Positions 1 through 11,256 of a DNA stretch of 64,000 bases are shown piece by piece. The position numbers and the translations under genes are program-made. Origin of the DNA: Cunninghamia lanceolata (Eukaryota > Streptophyta > Pinopsida > Cupressales > Cupressaceae); NCBI GenBank assembly GCA_027924645.1, contig BSBN01001017.1, forward strand, positions 7,280,501 to 7,344,500. The letters run 5' to 3'. Under the pieces are notes generated by a model that was not told the DNA's origin, did no database searches, and was given only the letters and a program-made list of their open reading frames with translations. Within the stretch, counting starts at the first letter, position 1. Each line of letters starts with the position of its first letter.

Positions 1-167
1 CATAACAAACTAACAACCTTATCCTAGGGATTTGCACAGTCAACTGTATGCAAATTACAATGATGCTTTGGTCAAATAGACCTTATTTAACAATAATAGA
101 ATGCATAATGACAAAATATATTTAGTCTTCTCCCTCCAATGACTGTTGAAGGGCTGCTCCTGTACCA
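1..167 (-). repeat. Start of the 3' LTR of element A
   Basis: Bases 1-167 match 6036-6202 with a few substitutions, so this is the beginning (minus sense TGGTACAGG) of the 3' LTR, cut by the window edge. The polyprotein stop codon at 122-124 lies inside it, so the last 15 or so codons of the chromodomain protein are encoded by the LTR. Confidence 0.92.
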
Positions 168-1669
168 TACTCCCTGAGAGAAGAAATCTCAAGTCCACTT
201 GAGATGAGACGCTGGAGGTCTACACCATGTGTGTGAATCTGTTCTTCAGTCATCCAAATAGCCTCAGAGTCAGGTTGGCCTTGCCAAGTGACCAAGTATT
301 CCAGATATTCCTTGTTCCTGGTCTTCTTTGCCACTCTGGAATCTAAAACTTGCTACAATTTTGGAGGATCATGTTTAGGAATGTCAACATCTATTGAAAC
401 CTGTAGTGACTCCTGGGCTATGTCTGGATTAAGTTTGTATGGGGTAAGATCACAGACATTAAAGATAGGTGATAAACCAAGATCAGAAGGAAGTTGGAGT
501 TTGTAAGCATTTGGTTCACATTTCTTCAAAATCTGACATGGTCCAATCTTCCTCTGCATGAGCTTAGTGTGCTGGCCTTTTGGAAGCCTTTCTTTCTTCA
601 AATGAACCCACACCAAATCTCCAACATCAAATTACACATCTCTCTTTCTCTTATTAGCATAAGCTTTATATTTCTCTTGGCTGTGTTGGAGTTGGGTTTT
701 TACTTGATCATGTACCTCTTTGATGGCTGATGCAAAAGCTTCTCCAGCTGAACTAACAGAATCTCCTGTAGGCATGTCTCTTAGCTCCAAGATACCTCTG
801 GGATGGATACCATAGACCACCTGAAAAGGTGATTTTCCTTTACTCCTATTGACAGTATCATTGTAGGAAAATTCTGCCTGTGAGAGAATATTATCCCACT
901 TCTCTCCATGTTGTCTTGTTAAACATCTCAATAGATTGCCTAATGAACAATTGACCACTTCAGTCTGGCCATCAGGCTGAGGATGATAAGCTGATGAGAA
1001 AGACAAATTTGTACCAAGCTTCTTCCAAAGAGTCCTCCAAAAATGCCTAATGAATTTCACATCCCTATCTGATACTATGCTTAATGGCAATCCATGTATC
1101 CTTACTATTTCTTTGAAAAATAGGTTTGCAACATATGAAGCATCACAAGTAGTTTTACAAGGCAAGAAATGTGCCATTTTATTGAATCTGTCCACTACAA
1201 CAAAAACACTGTCATAACCTTTCCTTGTTCTAGGTAAACCTAACACAAAATCCATACTTATGCTTTCCCATGGTCTCGAAGGAATGGGCAGTGGCTGATA
1301 TAAACCAGCATTAGTAGATCTTCCTTTTGCCTTTTGACAAATCACACATGTCTCCACAAATTTTCTAACATCGGATTGTAACTTAGGCCAATAATAATGT
1401 CTCTTTATCAGATCAAGAGTCTTATCTAGACCAAAATGTCCTACCATAGCTCCACAATGTTTTTCCCTGATGATATTCAGTCTCATAGAACACTTTGGGA
1501 TACACAACTATCCTCCTTTGAAAAGTAATCCAGCTTGTATCAGAAATTTAGAATACTCAACATGATATTGATCCCCAAAAGAAGTACATACCTGATAAAT
1601 TTCTCCAAAATCTTCATCAACATCATACATAGTTTTCAAAGAATCAATACCAACACTCTCTAGCTGGAT
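122..1669 (-). pseudogene. pol: Element A integrase with C-terminal chromodomain
   Basis: This part would integrate the cDNA. The HHCC zinc domain is seen as H..H and CVICQ near 1340-1450. The catalytic core has MDFVLGLP (first Asp), SDRD (second Asp) and DGQTEV (Glu) between about 1250 and 950. A GPY/F-type segment follows (RKIGP..ILKK..NAYKL, ending FNVCDLTPY, about 420-600), then a chromodomain (YLVTWQGQPDSEAIW, about 250-310). In chromoviruses the chromodomain directs insertion into particular chromatin. In-frame stops lie near 1508 and 630 and between the GPY and chromodomain parts. All fragments share one frame. Confidence 0.9.
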
Positions 1670-2905
1670 CTAATTTATGGTCAAAACCCTCTTGCTCAAG
1701 GCATCTGCTACCTTGTTCTTGACTCCTTTCTTGTGTTTCAGTGTGAAAGTAAAAGCTTGTAAGGTTTCCACCCACTTCATGTGACAGTGGTTCAACTTCT
1801 CTTGACTGTTTATGAAGCTAAGGGCTTGATTATCTGTAAACACTATGAATTCTTTTGGCAACAAATAATGTTCCCACTTCTTGAGTGACTGGACTAGAGA
1901 ATACATCTCTAAATCATAGGATGAGTACTTCTTCTTAGCATCATTTAACTTCTCACTAAAGAATGCAATAGGCCTACCTTCTTGGCTGAGTATAGCTCCA
2001 ATTGCCATGTGACTGGCATCACATTCTACTTGAAAGATCTTGTTAAAGTCAGGAAGTGCAAGGACTGGCTGTTGCGCTACTTTCTTCTTTAATGTTTCAA
2101 ATGAATCATCTACCTCCTTTGTCCAAATAAATCTAAACTTCCGTCCTCCTTTGATGGTGTCCAACATGGGTGCACAGACATGACTAAAACCTTTGATAAA
2201 CTTCCTATAAAAATTTGCTAACCCATGGAAACTTCTGACATCATTCATGGTTTTAGGAGTTGGCCAAGACAATATGGCACTTACTTTTTCCTGATCCATT
2301 TTTAGTTTACCATGTGAGATGACAAAACCTAAGTAGATGATCTCTTCTTGCATGAACAAACACTTCTCCAAGTTGATCATTAACTGCTCTTCATGTAACC
2401 TTTTGAGAACCAATTCTATATGCTTGAGATGCTCTTCCCTTGTATTACTGAAAATCAGTATGTCATCTAAGTAGACTATGACAAATTTTCCCATGAATTC
2501 TCTCAAAACCTCGTTCATTAATCTCATGAAGGTACTAGGGGCATTGGACAAACCAAAAGGCATGACCTTCCACTCATATAACCCCTCATTAGTCTTAAAT
2601 GCTGTCTTGCATTCATCTCTAGGCCTAATTTTGATCTAATGATAGCCACTTTTCAAATCTATCTTTGTGAAGTATTTGGCACCTCCTAAACAATTAAGCA
2701 AGTCTTCTATTCTAGGGATTGGAAATCTATATCTAATTGTGATCTTGTTGATAGCCCTAGAATCAGTACACAATCTCCAAGTGCCCTCCTTCTTAGGTGC
2801 TAGTATAGTTGGTACTACACATGGACTTAAACTTTTACCAATGAGGCCTATCTCCAATAATTCCTCAATCTACTTTGCAACCTCTGCATTCTAATCTGGA
2901 GTAAG
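1670..2905 (-). pseudogene. pol: Element A reverse transcriptase and RNase H
   Basis: RT copies element RNA into DNA and RNase H removes the RNA strand. The RT part has [18 protein letters not shown], the fingers motif KIDLKSGYH, then MPFGLSNAPSTFMR and the catalytic YLDD (about 2461-2483). RNase H follows with VECDASHMAIGAIL (DAS Asp retained), SYDLEMYSLV (Glu) and FTDNQAL (Asp), ending VADALSKR. So this RNase H, unlike those of B and E, keeps a normal acidic set. TAG stops occur near 2636 (where a Gln is expected) and upstream near 2875-2893. Confidence 0.92.
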
Positions 2906-3778
2906 CTTGTAGGCTGCCTTGTTTGGGAGTGTAGATCCTAGGATTAGGTCTATGCAATGACTGATATCTCTAATAGGTGCTAGAGACCTTGGCATTCCAT
3001 CAGAGACGGTGCCTTTGTATTTGTCCAATAGTTCTTGGACAACAGGATCTATAAACCTTTGCTTCTTTTCTACCTTGACTTCTTGCTGCTACTCTTTGTT
3101 CATATTCAGACATGGAATTAAGGCATATACAACTGTGCCTTCTTGTGCTATCTCCTTCATGACCTGATTGCCTTCTACCAACATTACCTTGGCTTCTTTT
3201 CCTTTGGACTCTGCCTCCTTCTACATTAAGGGTAGTAACTCTATGACTTTACCATCTTTGGTGATTGAGTATGTATTCCGAACTCCATCATGTTGGGCTC
3301 TCAAATTATATTGCCATGGTCTCCCAAAGAGAAGATGACAAACATCCATCTAAGCTATGTCAAACAACAATTTGTCCTTATATGCTCCAATCTGAAACTC
3401 CACATAAGCCTGCTCTTTCACAACTGTTTGCTGACCTTGAGTGAGCCATGAGATGTTATATGGACACGGATGTGGCAGTCTTCTGAGCTTTAGTTTTTCT
3501 ATCATTTCAACAGACACAAAATTTTCAATAGAACTAGAGTCAATCAGAACTTTACATACCTTTCCTCCTGTCTTGCAAGTGGTTTTGAAAAGAGACTTCC
3601 TCTGTGGGGGTTCTCTATCAGGTACCTTCATGGTAGTCATTGTCCTTCTAATCATTAAGGACTCTCCTGTCTCTAGATACCCATAGCTGTCAGGGGCATT
3701 CACACTTTGGTAAGTGTTTGAACTTGTCACACTCTGGCCATCAGATTCTTGAATCAGATTTGATCTTCTTTCTCCCAT
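2906..3778 (-). pseudogene. pol: Element A aspartic protease and linker
   Basis: This is the retropepsin-type protease segment between gag and RT. The active site, expected as LIDSGS, reads LIDSSS at about 3530-3547: the catalytic-loop Gly is Ser, a G-to-A change. The preceding KTGGKVCKV and following IENFVSVEMIEKL fit the fold. The linker from about 3350 to 2906 contains LLFGRPWQYN, typical of the second protease half, and several TAG codons. It is probably inactive even without the stops. Confidence 0.8.
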
Positions 3779-4861
3779 TGAGCTTGATGCTTTCTCTAGA
3801 CATCTACTAGCTATATGACCTTCCTGATTGTAATTGTAACATCTGAGAGATCCTCTACCCTAAGATTTCCCTCTGAATGGTGGTTTGCTGCCTCAAAAGT
3901 TATCCTTCTGATTGTAACCTCCTCTATGGGTCTGATTATTATCTCCTTTATTGTTTTCTTGATGTGCTCCACCTTGGTTTCCAAATCCTTGTACTCTACC
4001 TCTGAAAGGATTTCTTCCCCCTCTCTGCTGTTTTCCTCTTCCTCTGTAATCCTGTTCTTGCCTCCTCTTCAGTTTCTCTTCTACCTTGAGTGCCAATTGA
4101 TAGAATTTCTAAACTGTATCTGGGTTATGCAGATTTAGATCTTCTTGGATGTTGAATCTCAATCCATTGAGATATCTTGCTACTCTTTCATCCTTGTTTT
4201 CTTTTGCCTTTGTCTTAAAACACAACTTCATGAATTCCTCAGTATATGAACTGACATCTAGTTCCTTCTATTTTAGATTTTGTCTTTTCTTGTGTAACTA
4301 AATATTATAGTCCAATGGGACATAGGCTTCTTTTACCAAAGCCATCATCTTCTTCCATGTAACAGTTTTGTTCTTTCCTTCCTTCACCTTGTCATCTTGG
4401 ATGAAATTCCACCAGGTCAATGCAGCTCCTTTCATCTTGGACTGAGCCACCTTTATTCATTGATAATCTGGTATTTTCTCTATCTAAAAGAAATTGTTCA
4501 GTGAGTCTATCCACTCCATCACCGAATCAGGATCCATCTTGCCTACAAACACTGGTAGGTCACTTTTCATGTCCACGGTCCTCCTTTCCATGGATTTCAG
4601 GGCATCTAGAAAAAGATTCTGGTCTACAGGAACATCTATTTCTTCCTACCTAGGGATCTCCTCTTCATCCCTATCTTCTTCCTTACCATAACTTACCTTA
4701 TCCCTCAATTTCTCCAGTTCATTTTTCAATGCCTGATTCTGAGCTTTTATAGCAATGCTCTCTACAACCTGCTTCTTACCCAGAATAGCCAACTCGGCAT
4801 TGGTCATCCTTGCTAGGAATTTCTGTGATCCCTCTCCATCTGACATATTGTCCCTTTCCAT
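3779..4861 (-). pseudogene. gag: Element A gag (capsid and zinc knuckle)
   Basis: The ATG at 4861 lies 22 bases after the primer binding site and begins MERDNMSDGEG, so it is the likely polyprotein start. A coiled-coil-like segment (4646-4800) precedes a retrotransposon gag region with MEWIDSLNNFF, GAALTWWNF and YLNGLRF (about 4150-4560). An Arg/Gly-rich nucleic-acid-binding stretch (3900-4050) leads to a CCHC knuckle near 3800-3840. The knuckle reads CYNYNQEGHIASRC, so the second Cys is Tyr (TGC to TAC) and zinc binding should be lost. Several TAG stops interrupt the frame. Confidence 0.85.
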
Positions 4862-4883
4862 TTTTCTAGAAAAACATTCCTTC

Positions 4884-4895
4884 GCTCTGATACCA
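4884..4895 (-). other. Primer binding site of element A
   Basis: On the minus strand this reads TGGTATCAGAGC, the standard plant site for initiator Met-tRNA. It begins 3 bases after the LTR end, as usual. Confidence 0.93.
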
Positions 4896-5039
4896 CTATG
4901 ATGTAGAGCCGCTGGCGGAAACGTGGATGGGATAAGTCAAACTCCTGTTGCCATACATTTACCTTTGCATGTATGTTGTTAACTTACTCATTAGTGAGAT
5001 ATCTCCCATCAGCTGACCAAACTTACACTCCCCTGATCA

Positions 5040-5350
5040 CCTAACTCCCATCAACACCTACAGATCGGTTAAGTTGCCTATCGGCAACACTTAACCCATC
5101 GGCTTCTTCGTCGTAGATCTCCCCGATCACACACCTTACGCCGATGTAGATATTTTGCCTTTGGTTGCCTATTGGCAACACTTAAGACATTGGCCTCTCC
5201 ACAAAAGGTCTCCCCAAACACCTCCTCACACCGATGTAGTTGTGTTCAGTTTTGGTTGGCTATCAGCAACATCTACACCATTGGCCTTCGTGGACCATGT
5301 CCCTCTGACATATCTTGTCACACCGATGCCGTTGATCACCCGACGACCGA
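5040..5350 (-). repeat. Degenerate tandem repeats in U5 of element A
   Basis: About three units of roughly 100 bp are visible. Each holds a GGTTGCC..TTGGCAACAC-like core, a CCATTGGCCT-type segment and CACACCGATG on the plus strand. A similar spaced TCGG/CCGATAG array recurs in the same place of the LTRs of element N. Confidence 0.65.
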
Positions 5351-5739
5351 TAGCAGTATATGCATAGAACATACAAAGGTGGTATACATAGCAATTTCAT
5401 CTGCAAACACTTTGTAATATACACAGGAAATGTATATTCGTTTCATTTAACCTTGTATCTTTGAAATATGCACATCTAGCATGTTTTCGGTGCCCGATCT
5501 ATTCAGCGATAGACTTTCAGGTTGTATTCCCCCATCCAAATGCGATGTATCCACAGCTTCTCCTTTCAATCGATCCAAGTGAACTGCTTCATCTTGCAAC
5601 ATCAAACTTCACGAGATTCTATTAATTCGATATCTATCAACCTAGCACATAAAAAATGCTAGGGTTCTTCACAGCAAACTGCACACGACCCTACAATAAA
5701 CTGTACAAATAGAACAAAACCCTAATCTACTATCTACAC

Positions 5740-5778
5740 CCATTCCATTGATTGCGAAGCAATCTACTGGTGGAATGG
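5740..5778 (-). other. U5 hairpin, element A copy
   Basis: In element sense the outer arms are CCATTCCA/TGGAATGG and the inner stem is GATTGC-TTC-GCAATC. Two inner positions of the outer stem are mismatched here. The same hairpin with different paired bases occurs at 11220, 24536, 44441 and 46538. Confidence 0.8.
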
Positions 5779-6202
5779 TTGAAAATCCATTCGGTCTCCC
5801 AGACAATTTCACAGTGAATGTAAACAGGAAAATAACACAAAACATGGTATCTTATTTAGCTTGCAGAAAGTGATTACAACTATCTAATTCACAGTTCCAC
5901 CCTTCAATCCTCTGATACAGAACTGTTCAACATCAGATCCTCTTCAAAAGAACCCAATCTAGGGTATTTGAACTACTCAAAATGGTAGTACCGATTGGAT
6001 TCCCAGTGGCTGGGAGATAAAATCTAACTACCTAACATAACAAACTAACAACCTTATCCTAGGGATTTGCACAGTCAACCGCATGCAAATTACAATGATG
6101 CTTTGGTCACATAGACCTTATTTAACAATAACAAAATGCATAATGACAAAATATATTTAGTCTTCTCCCTCCAATGACTGTTGAAGGGGTGCTCCTACAC
6201 CA

Positions 6203-6703
6203 ATGTGCTTAAAAGATGCAACAATAAACTAAGAGATATCAGCATGAAGCTATATGATATGATGTTGTTTGAGGCTGAAATTTTGGAAGCATTAGAAGGA
6301 AAGGTAGAAGGCAAGATAGAAAATCAAGATGAGGAGTTTGCCATTAAAACTCTACATAGCAATTTCCAACAGGTAGTTGTTGACCCTTTAAACCACCTGA
6401 CGAAAGAAGTCATGGAAAAGATCATGAGGATCAAGGTCAAAGTAGAAAACTACAATGAAACATCCAGCAGTAGGAGGAGTAAATTAGAGACTCTCTGAGG
6501 CAAATATCAAATACACAAGCACGCCATCATCAAAGCAAGAACTCAAGATGGCAGGGAGATAGAGAAGATAGTACAGTCATATGAGAATATCCAGACATTT
6601 ATGCAAGTCCATATACAAGGAGATAGTCATCAAGATGATGAAGATGCGGGAAGTGATAACATTGATGCACCAGATGATGACGATGATGAACCTGATGAAT
6701 AGA
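6203..6703 (+). pseudogene. Accessory-ORF tail carried in the 5' LTR of B
   Basis: This reads as the same coiled-coil protein end as 22404-22903: Glu/Lys-rich heptad-like sequence, then a Ser/Asp-rich acidic tail ending DEPDE and TAG. A TGA at about 6496 interrupts it, as at the matching site of the 3' copy. It has no start of its own, so it is presumably only an LTR copy of a 3' coding end. Which protein it belongs to is clear only from the 3' copy. Confidence 0.75.
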
Positions 6704-6889
6704 TGAAGATGCACCATAAAAGGAACATATACATCAGGTACTTAGGAAAATGTGAGTTACCTAGATGGTTGCCAGCTGGAAACCTGTGCCACATGGAAAG
6801 AGTTGACTTGGTCAATGAAATGTGAACCGTAGATCTTAATAGATAAATATGGATCGTAGATCAATTGTAACCGCTCCCTCACTTTGCTT

Positions 6890-6896
6890 TATAAAA
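6890..6896 (+). promoter_or_regulatory. TATA box in the 5' LTR of B
   Basis: TATAAAA, following a CCGCTCCCTCACTTTGCTT stretch, 187 bases after the accessory-ORF stop and 828 bases before the LTR end. Element D has exactly the same spacing from its TATA site to its LTR end. Confidence 0.7.
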
Positions 6897-7723
6897 GGTG
6901 CAGGGATGCCTCATTTTAAAACATTCGAAACTTAATTGAAATCTGTTTGCTGAAATATTTAGGGCTTATTTCAAAGTTATTGTATACATATATGTTCTTG
7001 CATACTTAATGAATGAGAAGACTATTTTGATTACAATCCATCATAAATCTTGAGTAATCAGTGTATGAATTCTTGATATATGCTTTGATTTGCTGCATCC
7101 CTTAGAGTGCATATCAGCTTGCATGTGTTGTTTTCATGCCTTTCCTTTGAAGTTAGCATCAACTGTATCTAGCTGTGGAATGTCCTGGTGAACATATGGT
7201 TTGATTTCTTCTCTTCATGACTGTATCTGATGTGAATGTGGCTCAATAACTGAAGGTTCAACATTAGTTTGAAGTATTATTTTCAATTTCTTTCAATTTC
7301 AGAGTATTTCATCATCATAATTGCAAATAATTGACTATCTTAAGCAAATAATGTAAATATGCAGACATCCCATAGATAATTGAACATATTCAGCATATTT
7401 GAGGTTAAAGCATGTCAACAATGATAAATATCATGCAAAGATTTAAAGATAGACACACTATTTGAAGCATATCTTGTGTAGATTAACTATTTGTGCAGCA
7501 TCATTACAGGAACATTATCTTACTGATGAGACTTACGTAAGGCCCCAAAATGGAAATAGCAACACACATCAACCTTTGAATAATGTTACAAGATTAAGAC
7601 CTAATCACCAGAGACTTGGGATCATGAATTCTCTAAATTCATCGTATCTTTCAAGATGAATAAAGGTTAATGTATACTTTTATTCTATGTTTGTTTATGA
7701 CTAACATCATGATCAACATAAAT

Positions 7724-7742
7724 TGGCGCTAGAAGAAGGGCC
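7724..7742 (+). other. Primer binding site of element B
   Basis: TGGCGCTAGAAGAAGGG starts a few bases after the LTR end. Element D has the diverged TTAGCGCTAGAAGGAGGG at the same place. I do not recognise the tRNA with confidence. Confidence 0.75.
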
Positions 7743-8325
7743 ATAGGATGAGGATCATCATCAACAGTTTAGGTGATGATAAAGATCGTAAGGTAATGCT
7801 CAGACACCTCTGAATTTCAAATTAGACATAAATATCTGTTGTTCTAAGCTTGCACATGCTAATCCTTTGCAAAGTTTTCATAATTGATCGAAAATATTGC
7901 AATCTTTATAATAGATCATCATGTATTTGCAAAGATCGGTATTATTTTGGGTGAATTTGTCCAAACTTTGAGGTATCTTTCTTTAGAAACCCGATATCAA
8001 ACTGCAAGTGTTACCAAACCTAAAAATCACCTCATATTTGTAGTATAGCTACAAATATTCTGGAAATACTTGGTCAATTTCCAATCCTAACCTTTAATAT
8101 AGTCATTGCTGGTGAATTCCAACTGATCTTTACAATAATCTAGCCAATTTTCTTCAAAATCAAGAAATCCTGGCTCACAGGATAAATACCAGGTCTAGAT
8201 CCAGTGGAATCTTTGATGAATTACCTGTTAGAGGACTTAGACCTAGAACTGTAGATATCCATCACACTCTAGGGTCTAGTGCATCAGGAGCTTCACCTGA
8301 ACATCCTCCTATAACTCCTATTGGT
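7743..8325 (+). other. Leader of element B
   Basis: Mostly noncoding DNA between primer site and gag. The last 130 bases are open in the gag frame, so gag may begin upstream of 8326. I see no other feature. Confidence 0.55.
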
Positions 8326-10041
8326 TTGCAAATACCTACAGGATCACTAGTTCAACCTCAAGTTCAGCCTCAACCTGTTCAGCCTATTCAACCTCAGGGT
8401 CAGCCTCCGCCGGTTGTAATGGCTTTCTTCGTAGTAGAGTCATCTTTGACCTTTACGGTATATCACGCTTTGCCAAAGAATCCTAACAAACTCTATCCAA
8501 AATATCATCCTTATCAAGATGTTGATGATCATATCAAAACTTTCAAAGAAGTCTGTTGTAGAGCTAGAATTGAGCATCAGGATGTTGTATGCAGATTATT
8601 TCCATTTTCCTTAGGGGAAGAAGCTTATAATTGGTATATTAGTCTCGGTCAAGGTTCTGTCAGATCATGGGATGTTCTTGAGAAGGCTTTCACTGATAGG
8701 TTCAAGGTACCAATAGATCCTTCAATGAACTATCACCTATTTGCCACAATCAAAAGATTTGAAGGTGAACCTATTGCCAACTTCAATGCTAGGTTCCAGA
8801 AAATGTTATCCAAGTTAGTTACCCCATATACTGTAGTAGATGCTACTGCCAGGAGTATCTATTATTCAGCTCTGGATCCTTTGACTTCCATGTTCATCAG
8901 GAGGGCACATCCTGAAATCACAACTTTGATAGGAGCTTTCCAAGAAGCTATCAAAGTCAATCAGCAGTTAGTTCCTGCTCCAACACCTAACATGACCTTT
9001 CCTACACTGCCTGGCTATCCAACATATCCTGCCCAACAATATCCTAATGGAGCCATGATGCCTCCAGCTATCATGCCAGTACCTCTGCAAATACCTCCAT
9101 TGAGTATAATGCCTCCTCCTAATGGTCAAGTGCCTCAAAGTGCTAATCAGTCCAACAATAACCATGGATCCTCTTTCTTCAAGCCTTGAATAGAAAATGT
9201 AGTGGCTAAAGGTCAAGAGGAGAAAGAAGAAATCAAAGAAATCTCTGCTTAACTAAGAAAACTAACTATAGAGGTCACTCATCTAAGAAATCAAAACTTC
9301 TATTCTCAGTCTAATCAGAGGAGAAATTATGCCAATGACAGACCTAGTTATCCTGATAGGGGGTACAACAACAATAATTACAACAATAATGGTGGAAATA
9401 ACAACAATCCCCCAAGACAGCCTAGAGTATGGAACTCCAGACCAAATAATAGTTCCTTACCATCACCTTTAGACAATTTGCCACCTACTGAAGCTAAATA
9501 GACTACTAGAGTCAATCTTGTTGAAGCAGCCCTCACCAATTGGTGTAGAATACACAATACAAATGCTCATGCAGAATTGGACTATCCACAATTTAGAATT
9601 GCTGCTAGCATTTTCCAGATAGAAGTGTCTAACACTTCTGGAAATCCACCTTAGGTAGAGGGAAATGAATTTGTCCCTTGTGGATATGACTCAACATTTG
9701 TATTAGAAAGTTATACTAATCAACCTCATCAGCAGACTGTGTCATCCCACTAGAATTACAACCTGGCATGTGAAGAATCTGCCATGGCTTTTGAGTCAAA
9801 TTATCTTTTCCCCTTCGAGGAAGACAATGAGCCATCAAATGAACATGAGGAGGTACATGCTTACCAACAGTAGTACCAAGGTAAGCACAATTATAATATG
9901 AGAAGTAACTCCAACAGACCTACTAGTCCATTAACCAGTTCCTTGCCCCCGAATAATTTTAACACACCTCCTGATCCCAAGGCGAGTAACAATCTAGGAT
10001 TCCCAAAGGTAAATGCATAGTATCTATCACCACAGAACACA
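8326..10041 (+). pseudogene. gag: Element B gag and nucleocapsid-like region
   Basis: This would form the particle shell. A Pro/Gln-rich start is followed by MAFF at 8419, also found at the gag start of D, and then a retrotransposon gag core with YHPYQDVDDHIKTF, FPFSLGEEAYNWY, SWDVLEKAFTDRF and FEGEPIANFNARF (8500-8820). A Pro/Met-rich linker, an Asn-rich stretch (9310-9420) and an NWCRIHN..H motif (9538-9570) follow. The first stop is TGA at 9187; later stops (TAA 9250, TAG 9499, 9652, 9751, 9871 and 10018) are in the same frame, and there is no frameshift. Confidence 0.87.
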
Positions 10042-10792
10042 GTGTCAAAAGTTGTCAGCCTACCTCATGAATCTGACAAACTAGTCACATATCTAGCAGA
10101 TGAGATGAAGAAAGTAAAGATCAGTTTATCTCTATTAGAGTTGCTAAAAACTCCAACCATTAAAAAAGCATTCATGAAGTCACTAGATGATCCTGCTCCT
10201 AAAGAGGATAGCCATACTTTAGGTCAGCCTGGAGGCAAGGATCATGCTGTCAGAGATAATAATGTTAAAACTAAAGTCCCAGCTACTATTCAAGCTGCAG
10301 AGACCTCCCACATGACCTTATACAGAGATAAAAGTGAGTCACCTCCATTTCTCCTTACCATATGAATGTTTGGTAAGAATTTGCATAACTGTCTAGTAGA
10401 CTCAGGAGCATCCACTAATGTCATGTTGTTGTCTATATGTAATGCTTTAGGCCTGCATCCTACTAAATCTTTGAAGAAGGTGACCTAGCTAGACAAAACA
10501 GAGATGAATGTCATAGGAGAATTAACTCATATTCACATGCAATTGGCATCAGACCCTAGGATTTAGTACTATATTGACATTTAGGTAGTTGACATACCTG
10601 ATACATATGGAATGTTACTCAACAGGGACTGGTCTAAAACCCTCAACGGGTATATGTCTACCAACTTCAGTCACATGTGGCTACCTTGGAAAGGTATACC
10701 AAACCAGATAAGGGTAGATGTTGAACCAAGAATGAAACACATGATCACCGAGTACAACAAAACAAATGAGATCATGTACGTGAATGTTGAAC
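10042..10792 (+). pseudogene. pol: Element B aspartic protease (cut by a solo LTR)
   Basis: The retropepsin-like active site reads LVDSGASTNVM at about 10390-10425, with the catalytic DSG intact. A preceding helical segment (VSLPHESDKLVTYLADEMKK) and YRDKSESPPFLLT match the same region of D. The second half has YGMLLNRDWSKTLNGYM. Stops: TGA 10363 and TAGs near 10486, 10564 and 10582. The frame continues at 12189 beyond the inserted LTR, because LTR plus one target duplication is 1,401 bp, a multiple of three. Confidence 0.85.
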
Positions 10793-11219
10793 TGGTGCAG
10801 GAGCACCTACCTGACAGCTGGCCTCCATGAGGCAGTTAGTTTGTTTTAGGTCTGGTTAATGTTTCCAAGAAGGTCTTATAAGACCAATGCATGTAATAAG
10901 GTCATGTTGACCATACTTTACTATTTTTAGATAGGTTGTTAGGACAACTGTTATGCTGTATGTTCGGTTGGATCCTCCCAGCCGCTTGGAAGCTCCCAGC
11001 CGCTGGGAATCGAGTCAGTAGTACTCGCAGGAGATCCTATTTATGCATGAGGATCGGCTGGTTTTAGACATTGAGCAGAGGAGTTAGATTGCAGAGAGTG
11101 AGACAGAGTACTGTATTGCATCTTTTGAAATCAATAAAGATCCTGTTTGTGTTCATTTTCTGTTTGATCTCCATTGTGAAATCGATTTGCTGTTTTGGTG
11201 GTTTCATGGATTCGCTGAT

Positions 11220-11256
11220 CCATTCCACCGGTTGATTCGTCGAATCGGTGGAATGG
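11220..11256 (+). other. U5 hairpin, solo LTR copy
   Basis: Outer stem CCATTCCACC/GGTGGAATGG (10 bp, perfect), a GGTT bulge and inner arms GATTCG/CGAATC. It lies 80 bases after the AATAAA, so in U5. Confidence 0.88.

Larger units (their letters stand above)
1..6202 (-). mobile_element. Element A: Ty3/gypsy chromovirus, nearly complete
   Basis: This is a minus-strand LTR retrotransposon. Its 5' LTR (4899-6202), primer binding site, gag, protease, RT, RNase H, integrase, chromodomain and the first 167 bp of the 3' LTR are present; the rest of the 3' LTR is outside the window. All coding pieces from 4861 down to 122 are in one frame, so gag and pol form one polyprotein of about 1,580 codons broken only by stop codons. 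The element interrupts the 5' LTR of element B: bases from 6203 onward match 22404 onward. Its LTR ends match solo LTRs 10793-12188 and 24101-25666 and element N. The chromovirus assignment rests on the chromodomain and Met-tRNA primer site; I could not resolve the clade. Confidence 0.93.
4899..6202 (-). repeat. 5' LTR of element A (1,304 bp)
   Basis: The LTR begins TGGTGTAGGAGCACC at 6202 and ends GGCTCTACATCA at 4899 on the minus strand. The outer 167 bp match bases 1-167. The flank 6203-6207 (ATGTG) would be one copy of the target duplication; the other copy is outside the window. It holds a U3 palindrome (CCCAGCCACTGGG, about 5998-6017), a U5 hairpin (5740-5778) and a degenerate tandem array (about 5040-5350). 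Confidence 0.92.
6203..7718 (+). repeat. 5' LTR of element B (3' portion)
   Basis: 1,516 bp that match 22404-23919, also 1,516 bp, with scattered mostly transition differences. It ends GATCAACA, followed by a primer-site-like sequence. The start is not visible because element A interrupts it at 6203. It includes coding sequence (6203-6703), a TATA box and a leader. Confidence 0.9.
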
